Part shown: positions 43,129 through 56,419 of the stretch, piece after piece | Position numbering within the stretch: the first letter of the stretch is position 1 | Layout: the number at the start of each line of letters is the position of its first letter | DNA from: Moniliella sp. 'wahieum' | Lineage: Eukaryota; Basidiomycota; Moniliellomycetes; Moniliellales; Moniliellaceae | DNA: 64,000 nt | Assembly: GCA_003971905.1 (NCBI GenBank) | Contig: RSEE01000023.1 | Span: 248,001-312,000 of the forward strand | Direction: 5' to 3' | Translations under genes and position numbers: made by a program | Notes under the pieces: model-generated | The model's input: only the letters and a program-made list of their open reading frames with translations | Told to the model about the DNA's origin: nothing | Database searches by the model: none

Positions 43129-46100
43129 ATGGATCGGCCCGAGTCCGATCGCCCCTCGCCGCCGAGATGGCCGGCAGCACCGCCGGCCATCCGACCGGCG
43201 CCCTCGGCGTGCCCTCTGCCGGCGCCATGGCCCGTCCCACCGCCCCCTCCATCGCCTCCACCACCGCCAACTCTCTCGCCGCCCACCCCGGCCTGGCCGA
43301 CCAGCTCGCCTCCTCCTACGCCCCCTCCCACCCGCGTCGACGATGCGTCTTCCATCGCCAAGACCGCGATCGCCTCCAAGCCTGCCCGTCGCGCCTCCCT
43401 CGACGCACTGCCCACGGCCATCGCCGACCCCTCCGCGCCCGGCGCTGCTCTGGTGGCGCCATCTTCACCCGCATTTCCGACCGCGTACGTGGCATTCGAT
43501 CGTGCTCCCATGCCTCTCTCTCCGTTGCTGACCGTTTCTCCCGTAGCTTCCTGCCAAGTCTGGCTGGCGGCTTACTACGCTCGAGTGCGACCCGATGGTG
43601 CGCAAGCAAGGCCAACTGGTCGAGCTAGCCCCGCACGCGCTGCCCTCATCCTCCACGAACTCCTCCAGCAGCTGATGCGCTGAACCGTGCTTCACACCGT
43701 TGCTGAGGACTCGATTGCGGATTGGATCTGCTGGCGTCCCAGCTGTTCTCGTCAAGATCCTAGTAGCCTGTCTCTTCAGCCACTGGCGCACCACCAACGA
43801 CTCTCTCCGCCCTAACCAGGGCATCGACCCCTCACCTCGACCGGCGCCCCCGCCACCGGCGAGGGTTGGGACGATCCTCTCCCTCTTGATGATGCCTTGG
43901 CCCGCCGCGCGGTGGCCCTCATGGCAGCCTACCTTCGCCATGCTGCTGCCCGGGAAGATTCGGGCCTGTTCATCGACCCTGCTATGCTCGATGCGCCTAA
44001 GCCTCAGGCCGCTAGCAAGGCGCCTCTTCCCGTGGCCGAGATGCTCTGCAGCGTCTCGGTGGCCGTGGAGGGCGCAAGGAGGACGATGCGGACGCAAAGG
44101 AGGCCGAGAAGGAGGATCGTCTTTTGGACGGCCCTCACCTACTCCTCTACGGTGGAGGTGCACCTCTCTTCTCCCTTCTTCCTTCCTTCCCCCCCTCGCT
44201 AACGCCTTTGGTTCCGGCGTTCCACGCCTGCCCAACGACGGCACCTCCCCCCCCGAGTTTAACCGCGCTTGGATGGAGGCTACACCCTCGCTCGGCGATA
44301 CGCCCAGCGAGGCGGCTGCACGTGGTGACCTCGACACTCTCCCCACCGTTGTGGCCGATCTAAGCAAGCATGCCGCCATGGTTCTCTTCTACTTCTTCGT
44401 CCAACTGGGGTGTTGTCTTTAACCGTCTGCGGCAGCGCTTCACCATCCTCGCCGCGCAAGGACGCAACCCCGCTACGGCCGTGCACCCAGATGACCTCGC
44501 TGCCGCCTTGGGTGATTTGCGGATCCTGGAAGCGATCAACGCGACCAAACCGCGCCTGGGCGTTGTCTGGCCGAACTCAACAATGTCTTTCTCCACTTCC
44601 GCCGGCCGGCGCAAGTGGCCACAGCAATTACGCTGCGGAGGAATGATCTGGTCTTTATCCTTATCGTCCGAGCGAGTTTGCTGCCCTGTACCAGTCCAAC
44701 CGTCGCTTGGATGGTGGGCCTGACGCGCTTTTCGACCAAATCGCCACTGATCCGAGTCCCATGTAGGCGGCAAGCGGCGTGCTGTTTTCTGGCCCGTCAT
44801 GTCTTCCCTGTTGGCCTTGTGCCCCGACCTGGTTGCGCGCCTGGTTGCTGGCGAAGGCCGGAAGCTGGTTGTCGCCAGCGCAGGCAAAAAGCATGCGTTT
44901 TACGATGCTCTGCGCAAGCAACTGCGCCAAGGCGCCAAGCCCGCTTCGCCCCCTGACGCCCCGGCTCATGCCGGGTGTGGATCTGGTGTGGCGGCGGCCT
45001 ATACCCGTTCCTCGGATGCGGCCTTGCGCCTGGTTGTGCCGGATCTCGAGCCGGAGCTGCGGGACCGGGTGTTTACTCCTCTTCGTCTGGCCGCGGGGGC
45101 AGGGGAGACGCGCGGACGAGGTTGCGCTTGCGTCGGAACTGCTTGCTGCTCTCTACGCCCTCGACCCTGCCGCACCGCTGCCAGATCATTCCCGGCTGTC
45201 TGGCCGACAAGGCCACGACAAGCGCCAAGATCATGCTGACCAAAGCAGCCTTGCGCTTATCCGCCGGGCCCGGCCGCGTCTCGTGGCGGCCCCTCGCTGT
45301 CGAGCCTTTGGATTGATTGCGCTTCCTCTCCGGCACATGTTCAAGGAGACTGCGCATGCGATCACCCGCCAAGCTGGTGGACTTCCCAGCAGCAATGGCT
45401 CGGGCGCCTTGTCGCCTTCGCAGTCTGCCGCCTCGTTGTCCACCTCGGGCAAACTTTCCTTTACGCGCGGCTCGGTCGCAGGCCAGCCGGGGCTCTCGCC
45501 TGCCGCGGTGGCCGCAGCCAATGCGGCCGACCGCCGGCGCGCCGGCGGAACTGCTGATCTACATCCTGTGGCAAGCCGAGTTTACACTTTGCACCCATGG
45601 GATGGGCAAAGACCATCGTCCGCGGCCTCCGCCCGAGGTTCGTGCACCTGTCCCACGATTCGTTCTGGGCCGATGTACGAACGTGGACACGCCGCTCAGC
45701 TTGGCTTGGGCCGTCGGCTTCACGGCCCAAGCGCATGGGTGGGAAAAAGTTGCCCAGCCGCGTTGGGTGTGCTGATGATTCCGATCTGGCGGCCGGGCAA
45801 GGAATTGCAACCGCCTGCTGGCTGCACGGGAGAGCGTGACACCGTATTTGCTTTTGGCATTTTACGAGCGGATCATGTGGGCCGACTCGCCGTACACGCG
45901 TCGCCTTTACCTTCACCTGACGCACAATGTCTTGCTCGCCCGCCTCACCCACCCAGGGAAGGATGCGACGCTTGGTCCAGCTGGCGGGAGCAATGGCAAT
46001 TGGCCCCACGGCCGCCGCTGCGGCCCAAAGTGCGCGGGAAGCCATCCTGGCAGCCGAAGCGGTTGAGCCGAGGTGGCGGTCTTGCTCACGCTCTGCTCGG

Positions 46101-49100
46101 CGGAGACCGACATTTCGCATGGCGCGCGCAGCTCGCGCGGCTCATGGTGGACATTCACGATGCGCACGGAACGCCGCTGCCGGCAGCGTGGCGGTCGTTT
46201 TATCTCCATGCCGAAAAAGTTTCGTCGCCTTTGCTGGCCGGGTGGCAGCAGCGCACGCTCCGTCAAGCCTTGGCCGAGGTCTCTGAGGTGGGCGGCCTGG
46301 GACCGACGCAAGGTGCTGGGCGCCTGGACCGAGGCGTACCGTCGTTGGGGTACCCTAACCCAAATTGTTGCCCGGCCCATGGCAGCCGACATGAGCGACA
46401 CGGCGCAGGACAAGGCTGCGTACTGGCACAACCTCACTGCTTTCTTGGCCAGCTTGGGCGGCGCCGTGTCGTTGCCGCACCCGGAAGAGAAGGCGCTCGC
46501 GCTTGTCTCGCCTAAATTGCCCGGCGTCGGAGACGAGGCTGACGGCCACGCTCGTCGACACGTATGTGCAGGAAATGGTCGACTTGCTTGTCAGCGACTC
46601 GCTCTGGGTGCGCGACAAGGTCAAGTCGACACTAGGCCAGACTTGGGCGTAAAGCTAGCGGCGCTGCTGCTTAAGCAGGTGCATATTGTGCTCTCCGAGT
46701 TCTTTGATAAGCACAGGGTCTTCCACGTCGTCGGACATGTTTACGGTGTTCATTGAACAGTCCATTGCCGTGGTGGAGGCCATGTTGGGCGGATGCCACT
46801 GCGGGTCGCGCCGCAGGAAGAAGGCGAGGAAGCTGAAGAAGGCGAAGGTCCGCTGCGGGTCGACATTGGGTCGCTGATGGTATTGTATGTCGAGTACGCC
46901 AATGCGTTGGGCAAAAAGGAGCAGCCGCTGCGGATCAAGTTGGCAGTGGCGCAGTTGTGCGCTACGCTGCTGAAGCACAAGGCATCGTTTGCCTTTAGCA
47001 ACGAGCTGCCGGTGCGCAACCGCTTGTTCCAGGCACTGGTCACCTGGACGTCCGAGTCGGTACGTTTTCCCTCCCCCGGAATCGATGTGTGCGTGACGTG
47101 TTGGACAACATGGAGCAAAGATGGACGAGGGTGGCACGGGTAAGCTGCCCAGCCGGAGCATTCAGCGCGAGCTCGATGTGGCCTGCTTGCGGACCGTGTC
47201 AATGCTGCTAGAGAACCTGCCTTTGATTCTGGCCGACGACGCACTGGTGCTGGACGACAAAGTCGAGTGGGCCAAGTCGCGCCATTCAGCATGTACTTCA
47301 ACTACTTCCTCAAGGTGTTCAATCGTGCCAAGGACGCCGAGGCGAGCGCGGCTGCGCGCGCGATCGCCGCCAGTGGCGTGTCGGGCCCCGTTGCCGAGCG
47401 CGGCGGGCGCAAGGCGCGGTGTTGGTCAACGAGAGCGAGGTACTGCAAGAGTCGGCGATCCAGGCCCTGAGTAACTTGTTGGCGGCCAACATCGATTCGG
47501 GCTTGCAACACTCTCTCCCGCTGCCTACAAGGACGATCTGCGGATCCGGACTGTCTTTATGCAGATCATGACCAATGTCTTGCGCCAGGGAGCCCAGTTT
47601 GACGACTGGACCGCCTCAACTCGACGCGGCAACAGCAAAACCAACTCGCCGAGCTGATCGCTGACCCGGGCATGCAGCTCGCCCTCTCCATCTGCCAGAT
47701 TGCCGCGGATTTGAGGCGGAGAGCTTGGACTGTGTCCTGCTCTCTCTTTTCGATTCACGTGGGGAGGTGCTTCGCTTCCTGGGATTGGCATTGCGGGAAG
47801 AGATTGAGCGAACGCCGTCTGAGGAGATGGTGTTCCGGACCAACTCCTTCCGCACACGCTTGCTTAGCGTGTATGCGCGCATGCACGGTTACGAGTACCT
47901 CCGCGCCACCGTTGGTCCTCTGATCATCGACTTTGCGCGCGGGCTCAGGGCGTGTCGTTTGAGATTGACCCTGCCAAGATCGACGCATCCGAGGTCGGCG
48001 GGCAAGCGGCGGCCGAGGCCATCTTGGCCGCGAACCAGGCGCGCTTGGAGGAGATGACGCAGGCGTTCATTGACGCCATCTGCTCGTCGGCGGCCAAGTT
48101 GCCGCCGGTGCTGGGCGAGTTGTGCCGGCAGATTCGTGGTCTGATGGACAACAAGTTCCCCGAGGCGCGGTACCAAGGTGTGGGAGGCTTCATGTTCCTC
48201 CGTTCATTTCGCCTGCCATTGTGGCTCCGCAGCTTATCGACCTTAACTTGGCACCGGGAGCGCGGGAGATGGCGCGGGCTGCTGCTCGTGTCAAAGATCT
48301 TGCAGACGCTGGCGTCCAACACGGTGCTCGCAACCCACAAGGAGGGCTTCATGACTCGCATGAACGATTTCCTCAAACGCAATGTGTGGAAGGTGACACG
48401 TTTCCTGGACCAGGTGAGCGACGTGAAACCACTGGAACAGACGTTGGCGACGGTGCCCGACGGTGCCGCCTCCAGTGGCGCTGCCACGGCCGCCGGCGCA
48501 ACGGCCGCAGCCGGGCGCAGAACTCCATCTTTGCGGTGGGCTACCAGGTTACCGAGTCGGATGAGCATACGTTGCACAAGTTCCTGTTTGACAATGTGGA
48601 CAAGCTAGGCAAGGACTTGCTGGCACGCTCGGCTGCTGCGCGCGCCGAGGGGAACACTGCCGTCGCCGACGACGCAAAGCGAGCGTACGATGGCATGTGT
48701 GTGGTGCTCGCCGAGATGGGCGACTACGAGTTGGACATCAATGCGCTTGGCCTCGGACGGGCCCGGCGGCAGGCCGGACGGAGCGGCGTACCGTGAGTTT
48801 ATGCGGCGCAATGCCGGGCGTCACGTCGACACGTCGCATTCACCAACATCCTGCGTGTTGGCCCACCGGAGCGAGTGGGCGGCCGGTGCTGTATTACTCT
48901 GTGGCGGCGGTGCGTGCAGCGACGGTGGACTTTGAGGCTCTGATCGTGTATGCGATGCAGTTGCTCCAGCACTTCCTCCACCGCGAGTTTGACCTGTTGG
49001 TCGACATGACGTGCATGACAGCCGAGAACTGGATCCCGCACCAATGGATGCTCTTTTGGAGCACGCTCATGCCCTCTGACATTCGCGAGAATCTGCGCAC

Positions 49101-52100
49101 CGTGATTGTGCTCAACGCCAACATTGCTGCCCGCGAGTGCATCTACCCCTACTTCCAGCATGATCCCGAGAAGGCTGGCCCGGCCCCTCCCGACAGCATC
49201 TTTCCTTCCTCAGTGGCAAGAGCGTCAACTTTGTCCACACCCTCGACGAGCTCCAGCGGTTCATCCCCCGTCGTGACATTGCTCTCGCTCCGGCCACGAG
49301 CGCCATCCTCCACTCCCCTGTCGAGACGTCCATTGCAACTGCCACCCTGATTGCGCACTACCGTGCCCTCGTGCCCGTGGCATTCAAGACGAGTGGCGAG
49401 TATCTGCAGATCACTTCCCTCAAACCGCAGGAGATGTGGGTTGGTATGGCGGCCGCGACGAATGAGGTGATCCACTTTGCCGACATTGACGACATTTGCC
49501 CTGCTTCGGCCCGTGGGGAGGAGACTACTTTCCTGATCAGCAGGCAGGCCAGACCGTCTTCCTCTTCCACTCCCAGGACCGCACGGAGATTGTGCAGGCG
49601 CTTCGTCAGGCCAAGGCCCGCATTACCCGCGTCGCCCCAGCCCCGGCGCTGCCACGGCTGAGCGGACGCTGATGCCTAGCGACGTGCCGGGCACACTGCT
49701 CAATATGGCCCTGCTCAACCTCGGCAGCGGAGACTATGCGCTGCGGGTGAGCGCGTACAACCTCCTCTTCGCCTTGTCTACCTCGTTCGGCTTCACTGCT
49801 TCCCGCACGCCGCCGGCTGCTCTCAGTCCGTGGTCTGGGGCTGCCTGCCACCACTGCCAGCTTTGCTGCCGAACTCAGCCGCGACTTTGCCACCTCGGCA
49901 CCCACCGTCACGCTCGAGTTCCTCGTGTCCTTCTTTCGAGGGCTTTGATGTCTCGACCGCAGACCAGAAGGCCGCGGCACTGCAGTACATGGTGCCCTGG
50001 CTGACCAACCTCGCTCTCTTCACTCACTCGAGTCGCGCCCAGCAAGCTGAATACACAAGCGCATCAAGGTGATCCTCTCCCACCTGGTCAAGATCACGGT
50101 TCAGAGCCCGATGTGTACTCGCTGATGCAGCGTTTGGTCTGGGCACATGTCACCAAGTTGGATCCCCTCCTGCCCATTCTACTGGACGTGTTTGTCGAGG
50201 CGGCGATTGATGCTGGCATCGAGACTGCCGCGTTTGAGGCGGTGGCTGAGACGCTGGCCTCCTTTGCATCCTTCAACATGCGTGGCAAGCTGCTTGCCCG
50301 TCTACGGCGGACAATCGCCAAGACAAGTAAGGCGCTGGTGCCAACCCCTATGCCGATGCCCAGGTGTGGCTGGAGCTCGCCACGCTGGTCCGCTTCAATG
50401 TGGTGCTCTCTTTCACCTCGGGCTGCTGACTGATGCTATTCTTGCCGAATCGATCCACGTCCTTCTTCTCCTGGCCGGGACCGGACCAGATGTGATGCGC
50501 CGTGGGACACGCACTGCATTGGTCAATCTGGCTCATCCTCGCTGTGTACTGACGACTCGCGGCATGCACGTGGGGGCGAGAGCGGGCTGGGTGCTGGGCC
50601 GACGGACCCGGTAGGCGGTGCACCGGTCCCGCTGACGGCTAGCAAACTGCGCAGTGCTCTGCTCTTCTTTGCCAGCAACGACACGTCCCCCTCTTTGGCC
50701 TGCCCAAGGATAAGGAAGGCGACGATTGCCCCGACCCCTTTACCGGGACCATGGTGGTGGATACCTCGGAGCCAACGATTGAGCAGATTGAGCAGCTTTC
50801 GTCTCGCGTCTTGCCCTTGTTGGACCTTGCTGCGCCCAGCACCGACACGGCCAACGCGTGGCGCGCTCGCCTGGTGAGCCTCGTGACAGTACCGCGTTCC
50901 AGTACAACCCGCACGTTCAGTCTCGCGCCTTTGTCTTGCTCGGTGCCCTGGCCCAGGGCGAGATCGACGACGATCTCATGTACCAGATCTTGGTTTCGCT
51001 CCGTGGCGCCATGCTCGAGTGGGGTGCCAATGCCAACCCTGGACCTCTGGCTTCGATTGTGACCTGTCTGGCTAAGGTTGTCCGCGCCCTCCCGCCCCAG
51101 AGCAAGTACCTGCCTCAGATGGCCTGGGTGGCTATTGCGATGCTCGAGACGAGTGTACCTGAGATCTTCAGCGCGGCTGCGCAGCTGCTCAATGCAGCGC
51201 TGTCCACCCTGGCGGCCGTGCAATTGCCCCTCGCGGCTGGCCTGGACCCGCTCACGTTCCTCCTCGAGGCCCGCAACGAGTTCCGCGATGCCTCGTGCCG
51301 TCTCGACGATGAAGCCGGGGTGGACTTTGAGATTGACTTTGGCTTTGCGCTGGCGGCACTGCTCGTGCGTGGTCTGCGGGACAGCACAACACGGGCAACG
51401 ACGGTGGAGGGTACTTCTGTGCCTACTCCGCGTCTCCTCGACTAATGAGAAGGAGAACGGTGAGGCCGGGCGAGGCAGCAAAGTGTCACCGGCCGCGGTG
51501 GGCTTGTTCGTCGCTTTGCTGCCCTCAGCTACCAGTGAGAGTGGACTGGCATCACTCCTGTCCTCGACTGGGATTGCCAGTAATGTGGTGGAGGCAGCGG
51601 TCAAGGCGCGCAGGGAAGGGGAATGGTCTCTCGCCTCTTTGCTCTTGCCAGTCGACACAAGCAAGCGCTCCTGGTCACTGCACTGCTGGCAGCATTGCTT
51701 GACCACGCTCAGGACGAGGATGAAAAGGTGCTGCTTTACACGCTGCTGCGCGACATGGCGGTGGCCAAGCCCGCCATCTTGTCTATCATGTACGTTTGTC
51801 TTCCCGTCTGCGTTACATTTTTTTTGCTCAGCTTTTACTGACTGTCCGGACTGAACAGGTACGAGTGGGTTGCTGCTGGAATGCAGAGACCGAAATTGAG
51901 TCGTCGACGAACGAACTGATTTTGGACGCAGTACAGGCCATTACGTCGGTGGCGGTGTGCGAGCCGGTGGTGGCCGCCCAGGCGGCGGAGACGGCACGGC
52001 GCGGTGGTCTCGGTGCTTACCTCGATGAAGCTGGGTTTGCCTCCTTCCTTGAGTGCGGTGCGTTCAGCGCGGCGCCAGAGTTGGACGAGACTCAGCGTGT

Positions 52101-52131
52101 GCTGGTCGGCGGTTGGCTGCCGCCTTGCTAG
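43129..52131 (+). CDS. neurofibromin / IRA-type Ras GTPase-activating protein
   Basis: Stimulates GTP hydrolysis by RAS and so switches it off. About 2,900 codons over 9 kb, the full architecture of NF1/IRA. Start MDRPESDRPSPPRW at 43129 (CACCATGG context), then an N-terminal helical part with GAIFTRISDR, intron 43485-43546, LPAKSGWRLTTLECDPMVRK. Middle armadillo-like part: EMVDLLVSDSLWVRDKVKST, VEYANALGKKEQPLRIKLAV, intron 47060-47120, LPSRSIQRELDVACLRTVSM. GAP domain (about 47.7-48.6 kb): MVFRTNSFRTRLLSVYAR with the arginine finger (codon 47836-47838), VSFEIDPAKIDASE and GGFMFLRFISPAIVAPQLID. Sec14-like part: RPVLYYSVAAVRAATVDFEA, FDLLVDMTCMTAENW; then PH-like ITSLKPQEMWVG. The C-terminal HEAT region includes YLPQMAWVAIAMLE, intron 51790-51858, and ends VLVGGWLPPC. 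Dozens of frame changes; the domain order is intact. Confidence 0.93.
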
Positions 52132-53365
52132 CGGGCGCCATCGATGCGGGGGCACATGATTAAGTCATTTTTTGCATGGCAACGCTCCCTCTCTCAAACC
52201 TCTCACCAAGTGACTCCTTACCTGGGCTCGATCCATCATTATCCACATGATATCCCCCTCTCTACAGCTGGGCTGGGCCTGCTTTGCCACTGCTCCGAGT
52301 GCTGCAGCTGGTTGGCCCGCCTCTGTGCCTTTGTTCCCTAGTTCGCCCGCGTATGTTTTTACTACGATGGCTCCCTGGTTTCGCGACATGTTTCCTCTTC
52401 TTTGCTCTATCTTTCCTGATTTTTTGGCTCTCTTGAATGGATTGGATGTTCCGTGAGCTTGGAATAGTTGAACAGATCGCACGTTCAACGTTCAGTACGT
52501 TCAGCCAACGGATGTAATAACAGCGTATAACCGATAGCCGCTTAACTGGCACCATGTGGGCATGTTGTGACGTGGAGATGTAGCTTCGGAACAAGACAGA
52601 GTTGTGTGCTGCATCGGCACTAGGCCACTGCTTTATTCGGCGCCTGCGCCTTCCCTTTCGCAGCGTTCTGGTCTTCACTTATCCAATCTTCTCGTCATGA
52701 CCGGCCCCGCTTCCACTCGATACTTTGTCGGGGTTACCGACCAGATCCCTAGCTCTTTCAGTGGGTTGGGGGTCGGACTCTGATTGCGAACAGGTGGTAG
52801 TCACAGCGCAACAAGGGAATACGTTGAATTTCCAACCTGCAGCTCTTGAGCTACAGTAATATCGCCAGGGCTAGTACTACGTGCAGCAATTGAACAACTG
52901 CCGATGAGTTCAAGAGCCCATGAGGGTGCCCCATGAAGCTGGCAGGATATTGCTTGGGTTGCTGAGTCTTCCCCCCCTTCAGGTATCATCGTCCAACACG
53001 CACGTGCAGAAGCCAAGAAAACCACATCGTCTCTCGATCTCATTTGGCTACACGTTACAGCGAAAGTCATTTTGTCTGGAACCAGAAAAGCCAGACTTTC
53101 TTAGGATAGAAGCGCATACTACCTTAATTACACACAGTCTCTCCTTCAATTTGTCCCTGCTTGGTTGGCGCTTGCCGAAGGATCACAAATAGCCTTGCAT
53201 TGTCCTAGCAAAGTACGAACAGGTTAGGTTACCTGGCTGGGGCTGGAGTCGCGTAGTACAATCTTGTGTGAAACGGACTAAGTGCGAAAAGCTGCATCGT
53301 GCAACACCAGGGAGGGGGAGAGGGGTATAGTCGTCACAATGGGGCACGCCCACCTGGTCATTCGA
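52132..53365. other. intergenic
   Basis: About 1.2 kb between the ends of the RasGAP and ARL1 genes. Short frames on both strands have no recognisable content. The AT content is higher than in the neighbouring genes. Confidence 0.4.
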
Positions 53366-54232
53366 TCATGACTGAGTCTGGATCGCATTCACCAGCCTGC
53401 AGGAAACTCCAGTCAGTATGTTGCGCGATGAAACGAAGGGGTGGCGCAGAGTGGGAAGTGCGCACGTACCAGTCCATGCCTTCTTCGATGCCGGTACCCT
53501 CGGTCGCGACAGTAGGAACGATGGTCCAACTGCGGTCGCGGAGGGTGTGGAGCGCCAGAGCTTCGGAGACCTCAGCAGGAGAGGCAGCTCCGGCCAGATC
53601 TTGTTTGTTGGCGAGGACTAAGAGCTTTGCGTTGCGCAGTCGTCCGCGTCCAGGAGTGAGTGGAGTTCCCGCTTGGTGAGGCCTAGACGTGCCTTATCCG
53701 CCGAGTCTACCACATAAACAATCGCTTTGGTCTCGTCACTGAAGCAGTGCCAGTAGCTCCTACACAAACGTCAGACATTACCAATGCGGAGAGGGAGCGG
53801 GAAGGCGGAGAGAGTCGTACCTGGTGGACGCTTGGCCTCCAAGATCCCAGATTAAGAGATGGAGCGATTTGTATTGTACCTCCTCGACGTTAAAGCTCAC
53901 CGCTGGAAAGAGTATGGAAGTTAGCACACAAGACAGGAGGCGTTGCAGGAATGATACCAGCATACTTGGTACGACATGGACATAGGAGTTGAGCTTGAGC
54001 CTGTAAAGGATAGTCGTCTTCCCGCACTGTAGAGAAGGGAGAATAGAAGAGGAAAAGGGTGAGCAAGGGTCAGAACATACTGAGCACTCAGCTGAGCACC
54101 GGGCAGTGGGCCTTGCATAGCGCGGGAGACGCACCTATCCAAACCCAGCATCATGATCTTGAGCTCTTCCTGGCGCACCCAGAACATGAGGCTCGTCATC
54201 CAGCTCGACAGCGAGGAGAAGGTGACACCCAT
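53366..54232 (-). CDS. ARL1: ARF-like GTPase ARL1
   Basis: Trans-Golgi small GTPase that recruits GRIP-domain golgins and controls endosome-to-Golgi traffic. Five exons: 54232-54135 (MGVTFSSLSSWMTSLMFWVR, with Gly2 for N-myristoylation, and ELKIMMLGLD), 54026-53966 (GKTTILYRLKLNSYVHVVP), 53902-53821 (VSFNVEEVQYKSLHLLIWDL then GGQAST), 53759-53470 (SYWHCFSDETKAIVYVVDSA, ADKARLGLTKRELHSLLDAD, NKQDL, TLRDRSWTIVPTVA) and 53396-53366 (LVNAIQTQS). Introns are 54027-54134, 53903-53965, 53760-53820 and 53397-53469, all GT-AG, with TACTGAC or GCTAAC branch sites. WDLGGQASTRSYW and the DRSW block favour ARL1 over ARF1. The P-loop exon junction lacks one base (SA-GKTT), and one more indel lies in the ANKQDL exon. 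Otherwise the gene is complete at about 190 residues. Confidence 0.93.
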
Positions 54233-54699
54233 CGTGCGACGACTCGAGGAGAGCAGCGGGAGGAGGGCGATGGATGACGAGCAAGAGAGACAGCGAGTGC
54301 GTTGCCACTGGGCGCCGACTCGGTCGTTCGACGTGCAACGCGAAATCGCGAAGCGCAAAGCGCGAAGCTGTCCCAAGGCCTAACTGTCAGCAATCGGGCA
54401 GCGCGTCAGCGGTCCACTCATTCCTCAGTCTTCACGCTTCACTGGCCACGTACCACCGGCGTAGTCACCGTCGCCGCGTCACCGGCGTCACCCGACACTA
54501 CACAAAAAACGAGTCACTACTATAGTCACTGCCACAGTCACCTGGTTGCCCAGGATCTGCATTGGATGGCGTCGATGACGTGGAGACCGCAGCCGGCGGA
54601 GCGAAACCACCTCGTCCTCAGCGTTTGCCGCCTGACGTGTGTTCACATCTGTACCCACCCAACCCACGGCAGTCTATGCCCGACTATACAGCGAACACA
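54233..54699. other. intergenic upstream of ARL1
   Basis: Probable ARL1 promoter plus spacer; repeated CACCGG/GTCACCG words at about 54455-54500. No gene recognised. Confidence 0.4.
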
Positions 54700-54945
54700 G
54701 TACATATAAGGGTTCTGCCAACTCGGGGAGCGATGGGTACAAAGCATCATACCGATGAGAATCCCATGCGACCACATGGCGGGCCGTGGATGATAGTATC
54801 CGCCGCATGGAGACAGTGTCCGCTGGCTCGTCTCTCTCGCTAGTCTAACTGGACTGATGCGTGCTTGGATGAGCTGTCTACGACATGCGGGGCTCAGCGT
54901 CAGGAGATAACCGGAGCGCCCCGTAACACGACGATATCGCGTATG
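54700..54945 (-). mobile_element. repeat family B, internal fragment
   Basis: The reverse complement aligns with 24285-24490 over about 220 bp, for instance GTTACGGGGCGCTCCGGTTA, CGCTGAGCCCCGCATGTCGT and GATGCTTTGTACC. One minus-strand frame gives RILSSTARHVVAWDSHRYDA then LYPSLPELAE; the 24-kb copy gives RISSAARH and AYRYDALY in two frames. The 3' hairpin end of the family is absent here. Confidence 0.6.
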
Positions 54946-55139
54946 GAGTACGACCGTCATGGTGTCCAGACGTCCAGCGCAGAGATGGGGGCGGCGGTAG
55001 ACATGATGGCAAGAAGTCCAGAACATGACAGAATGGGGAGAGGGGTAGTCCAGAACAGGGACGGTGTTGTGGGTGAGATTGGCAGTTCCCACGTATCCCA
55101 CTCTTTCGCGCAGGGGGTGTCCCGATGGTGGAAACGCTA

Positions 55140-56419
55140 CTAGCAGTGCACACTGGTGCCGTTCATCTCAGAGGTCCTAGGGATGAGGAGTGAAGAAGCC
55201 GAGGGCACGCGCAGAGTGGTCGCCAAGGTGGACTGATGTGTGATGATGGGGAGAGGAGGGGAGGGTGATCTGTCCGGGACCGGATCTAAGTGCGTAGCAG
55301 GACGTGTCTGGACACCCGGGACAAACGAAGCTGCTTTGAGCACTCGACGGCCCAACTGCGAGTCGGATGCGAGCCGACGCAAGGTCTTTTTGGGAGGCGT
55401 GTGAGGGGGCGCATTCAGGGCTGCTGTAGTGGTCGTGAGAGGGTGAGAGGTGGAGAAGCTGTGGGACAGCTTATGAGGTGATTCGGGCGAACTGGGCTCC
55501 CACCACCGCGTCCGTCTTTCTCGAGTGACAGGACGAGGTGCAGGTTTTTGTTCGGAAGTGGAAGAAGGAATCTCGGTAAGGGCAGTCGTAGTTTTGTTGA
55601 GGGTCGATACTTTTGCGGCAGGCGAGAGGTTGTGTCGCGCGCCTTCATTCGATAGAACACATTGTGACGTCGAGTGTTGAAGATGTGAAGGGATGGATGA
55701 AGATTTCGTTTTTCGTGGTTCGACGGGAGAGATGTCCCAGAGAACGTAGTGGTTGTTCTGGGCGGGCATAGATGGGTTACCTAGTGCACTAGTGTGTGGC
55801 GGGGGCGGACAATGGAGTTTGATACTTTGCTCTGTTCGTGTGGAACCGCCGAAGGTGAGGGCAATGAGAGCCCCAATCCGTCTGTCGCCACTTTGTAGGA
55901 GTGTGTCTTTTCGGGGCCAGACACGCAACATTTTCAGAGTTCGCTGAAAGGCGTAAGGAAGTTATGAGCACCATCACTTTGGAGGCCAACTGAGGATCGA
56001 CGATTCCCATGGCCCGCAGGTAAGAGGGTCGGAGATCCAAGAGGGCACGGCCGTCGATTTCCTCCGCAACAAAGGTGGGAGCAAGAATGGATAGGCCCTT
56101 GTACCGCAGCCAATCAGCAACATTGGAGGTCGACAGGAGTATACTGCACCTGTTTATATGGTTAATATCATGTGAGGTCACAAAGAAGAAAGAGTGTGTA
56201 GGTTTGAGGACGGGAGGAGGGGGTCAATGACTTTACTAACGTACTGTTCATCATGTCACCCCGGGAGCTCAGGGGCCCGGCATCATCATCAACAGTGCCT
56301 TCGCAAGATGAGATGAATAGCTCTTTCTCGGCGAACATATCTGTTGAGTGCTGGGCAGAGGACATGGACCGTGGTGGCCGAGGGTTGGGGGCGGGATCAA
56401 AGATTTGCCCTTCGTACAC
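55140..56419 (-). CDS. SAM-domain protein
   Basis: Sterile alpha motif domains mediate protein-protein or lipid contacts in signalling scaffolds. The start may be MYEGQIFDPAPNPRP at 56419 or MSSAQHSTDMFAEKE just inside. The first exon ends SSRGDMMN at a GTACGT donor (56244). The intron to 56150 joins SILLSTSNVADWLRYKGLSI, LAPTFVAEEIDGRALLDLRP and SYLRAMGIVDPQLASKVMVL, a complete SAM domain with the W..F...EIDG..LL.L....L...GI pattern. A further intron or frame change near 55945 leads to a long tail: SGDRRIGALIALTFGGST, NHYVLWDISPVEPRKTK, then Ser/Thr/Pro-rich sequence (TRERRTRWWEPSSPESPHK) ending at 55140. Fungal Ste50 and Boi-type scaffolds have SAM domains, but no RA, SH3 or PH domain is visible, so I do not name it. 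Confidence 0.6.

Noticed and set aside
42522-43628. 368-codon plus-strand and 304-codon minus-strand frames
   Set aside because: They cross the promoter region and the true start of the RasGAP gene and consist of low-complexity Pro/Arg or Gly/Ala sequence.
44779-46515. 578-codon plus-strand open frame
   Set aside because: It lies inside the neurofibromin gene and only partly follows its true frame; motifs of the gene switch between frames here, so it is not a separate gene.
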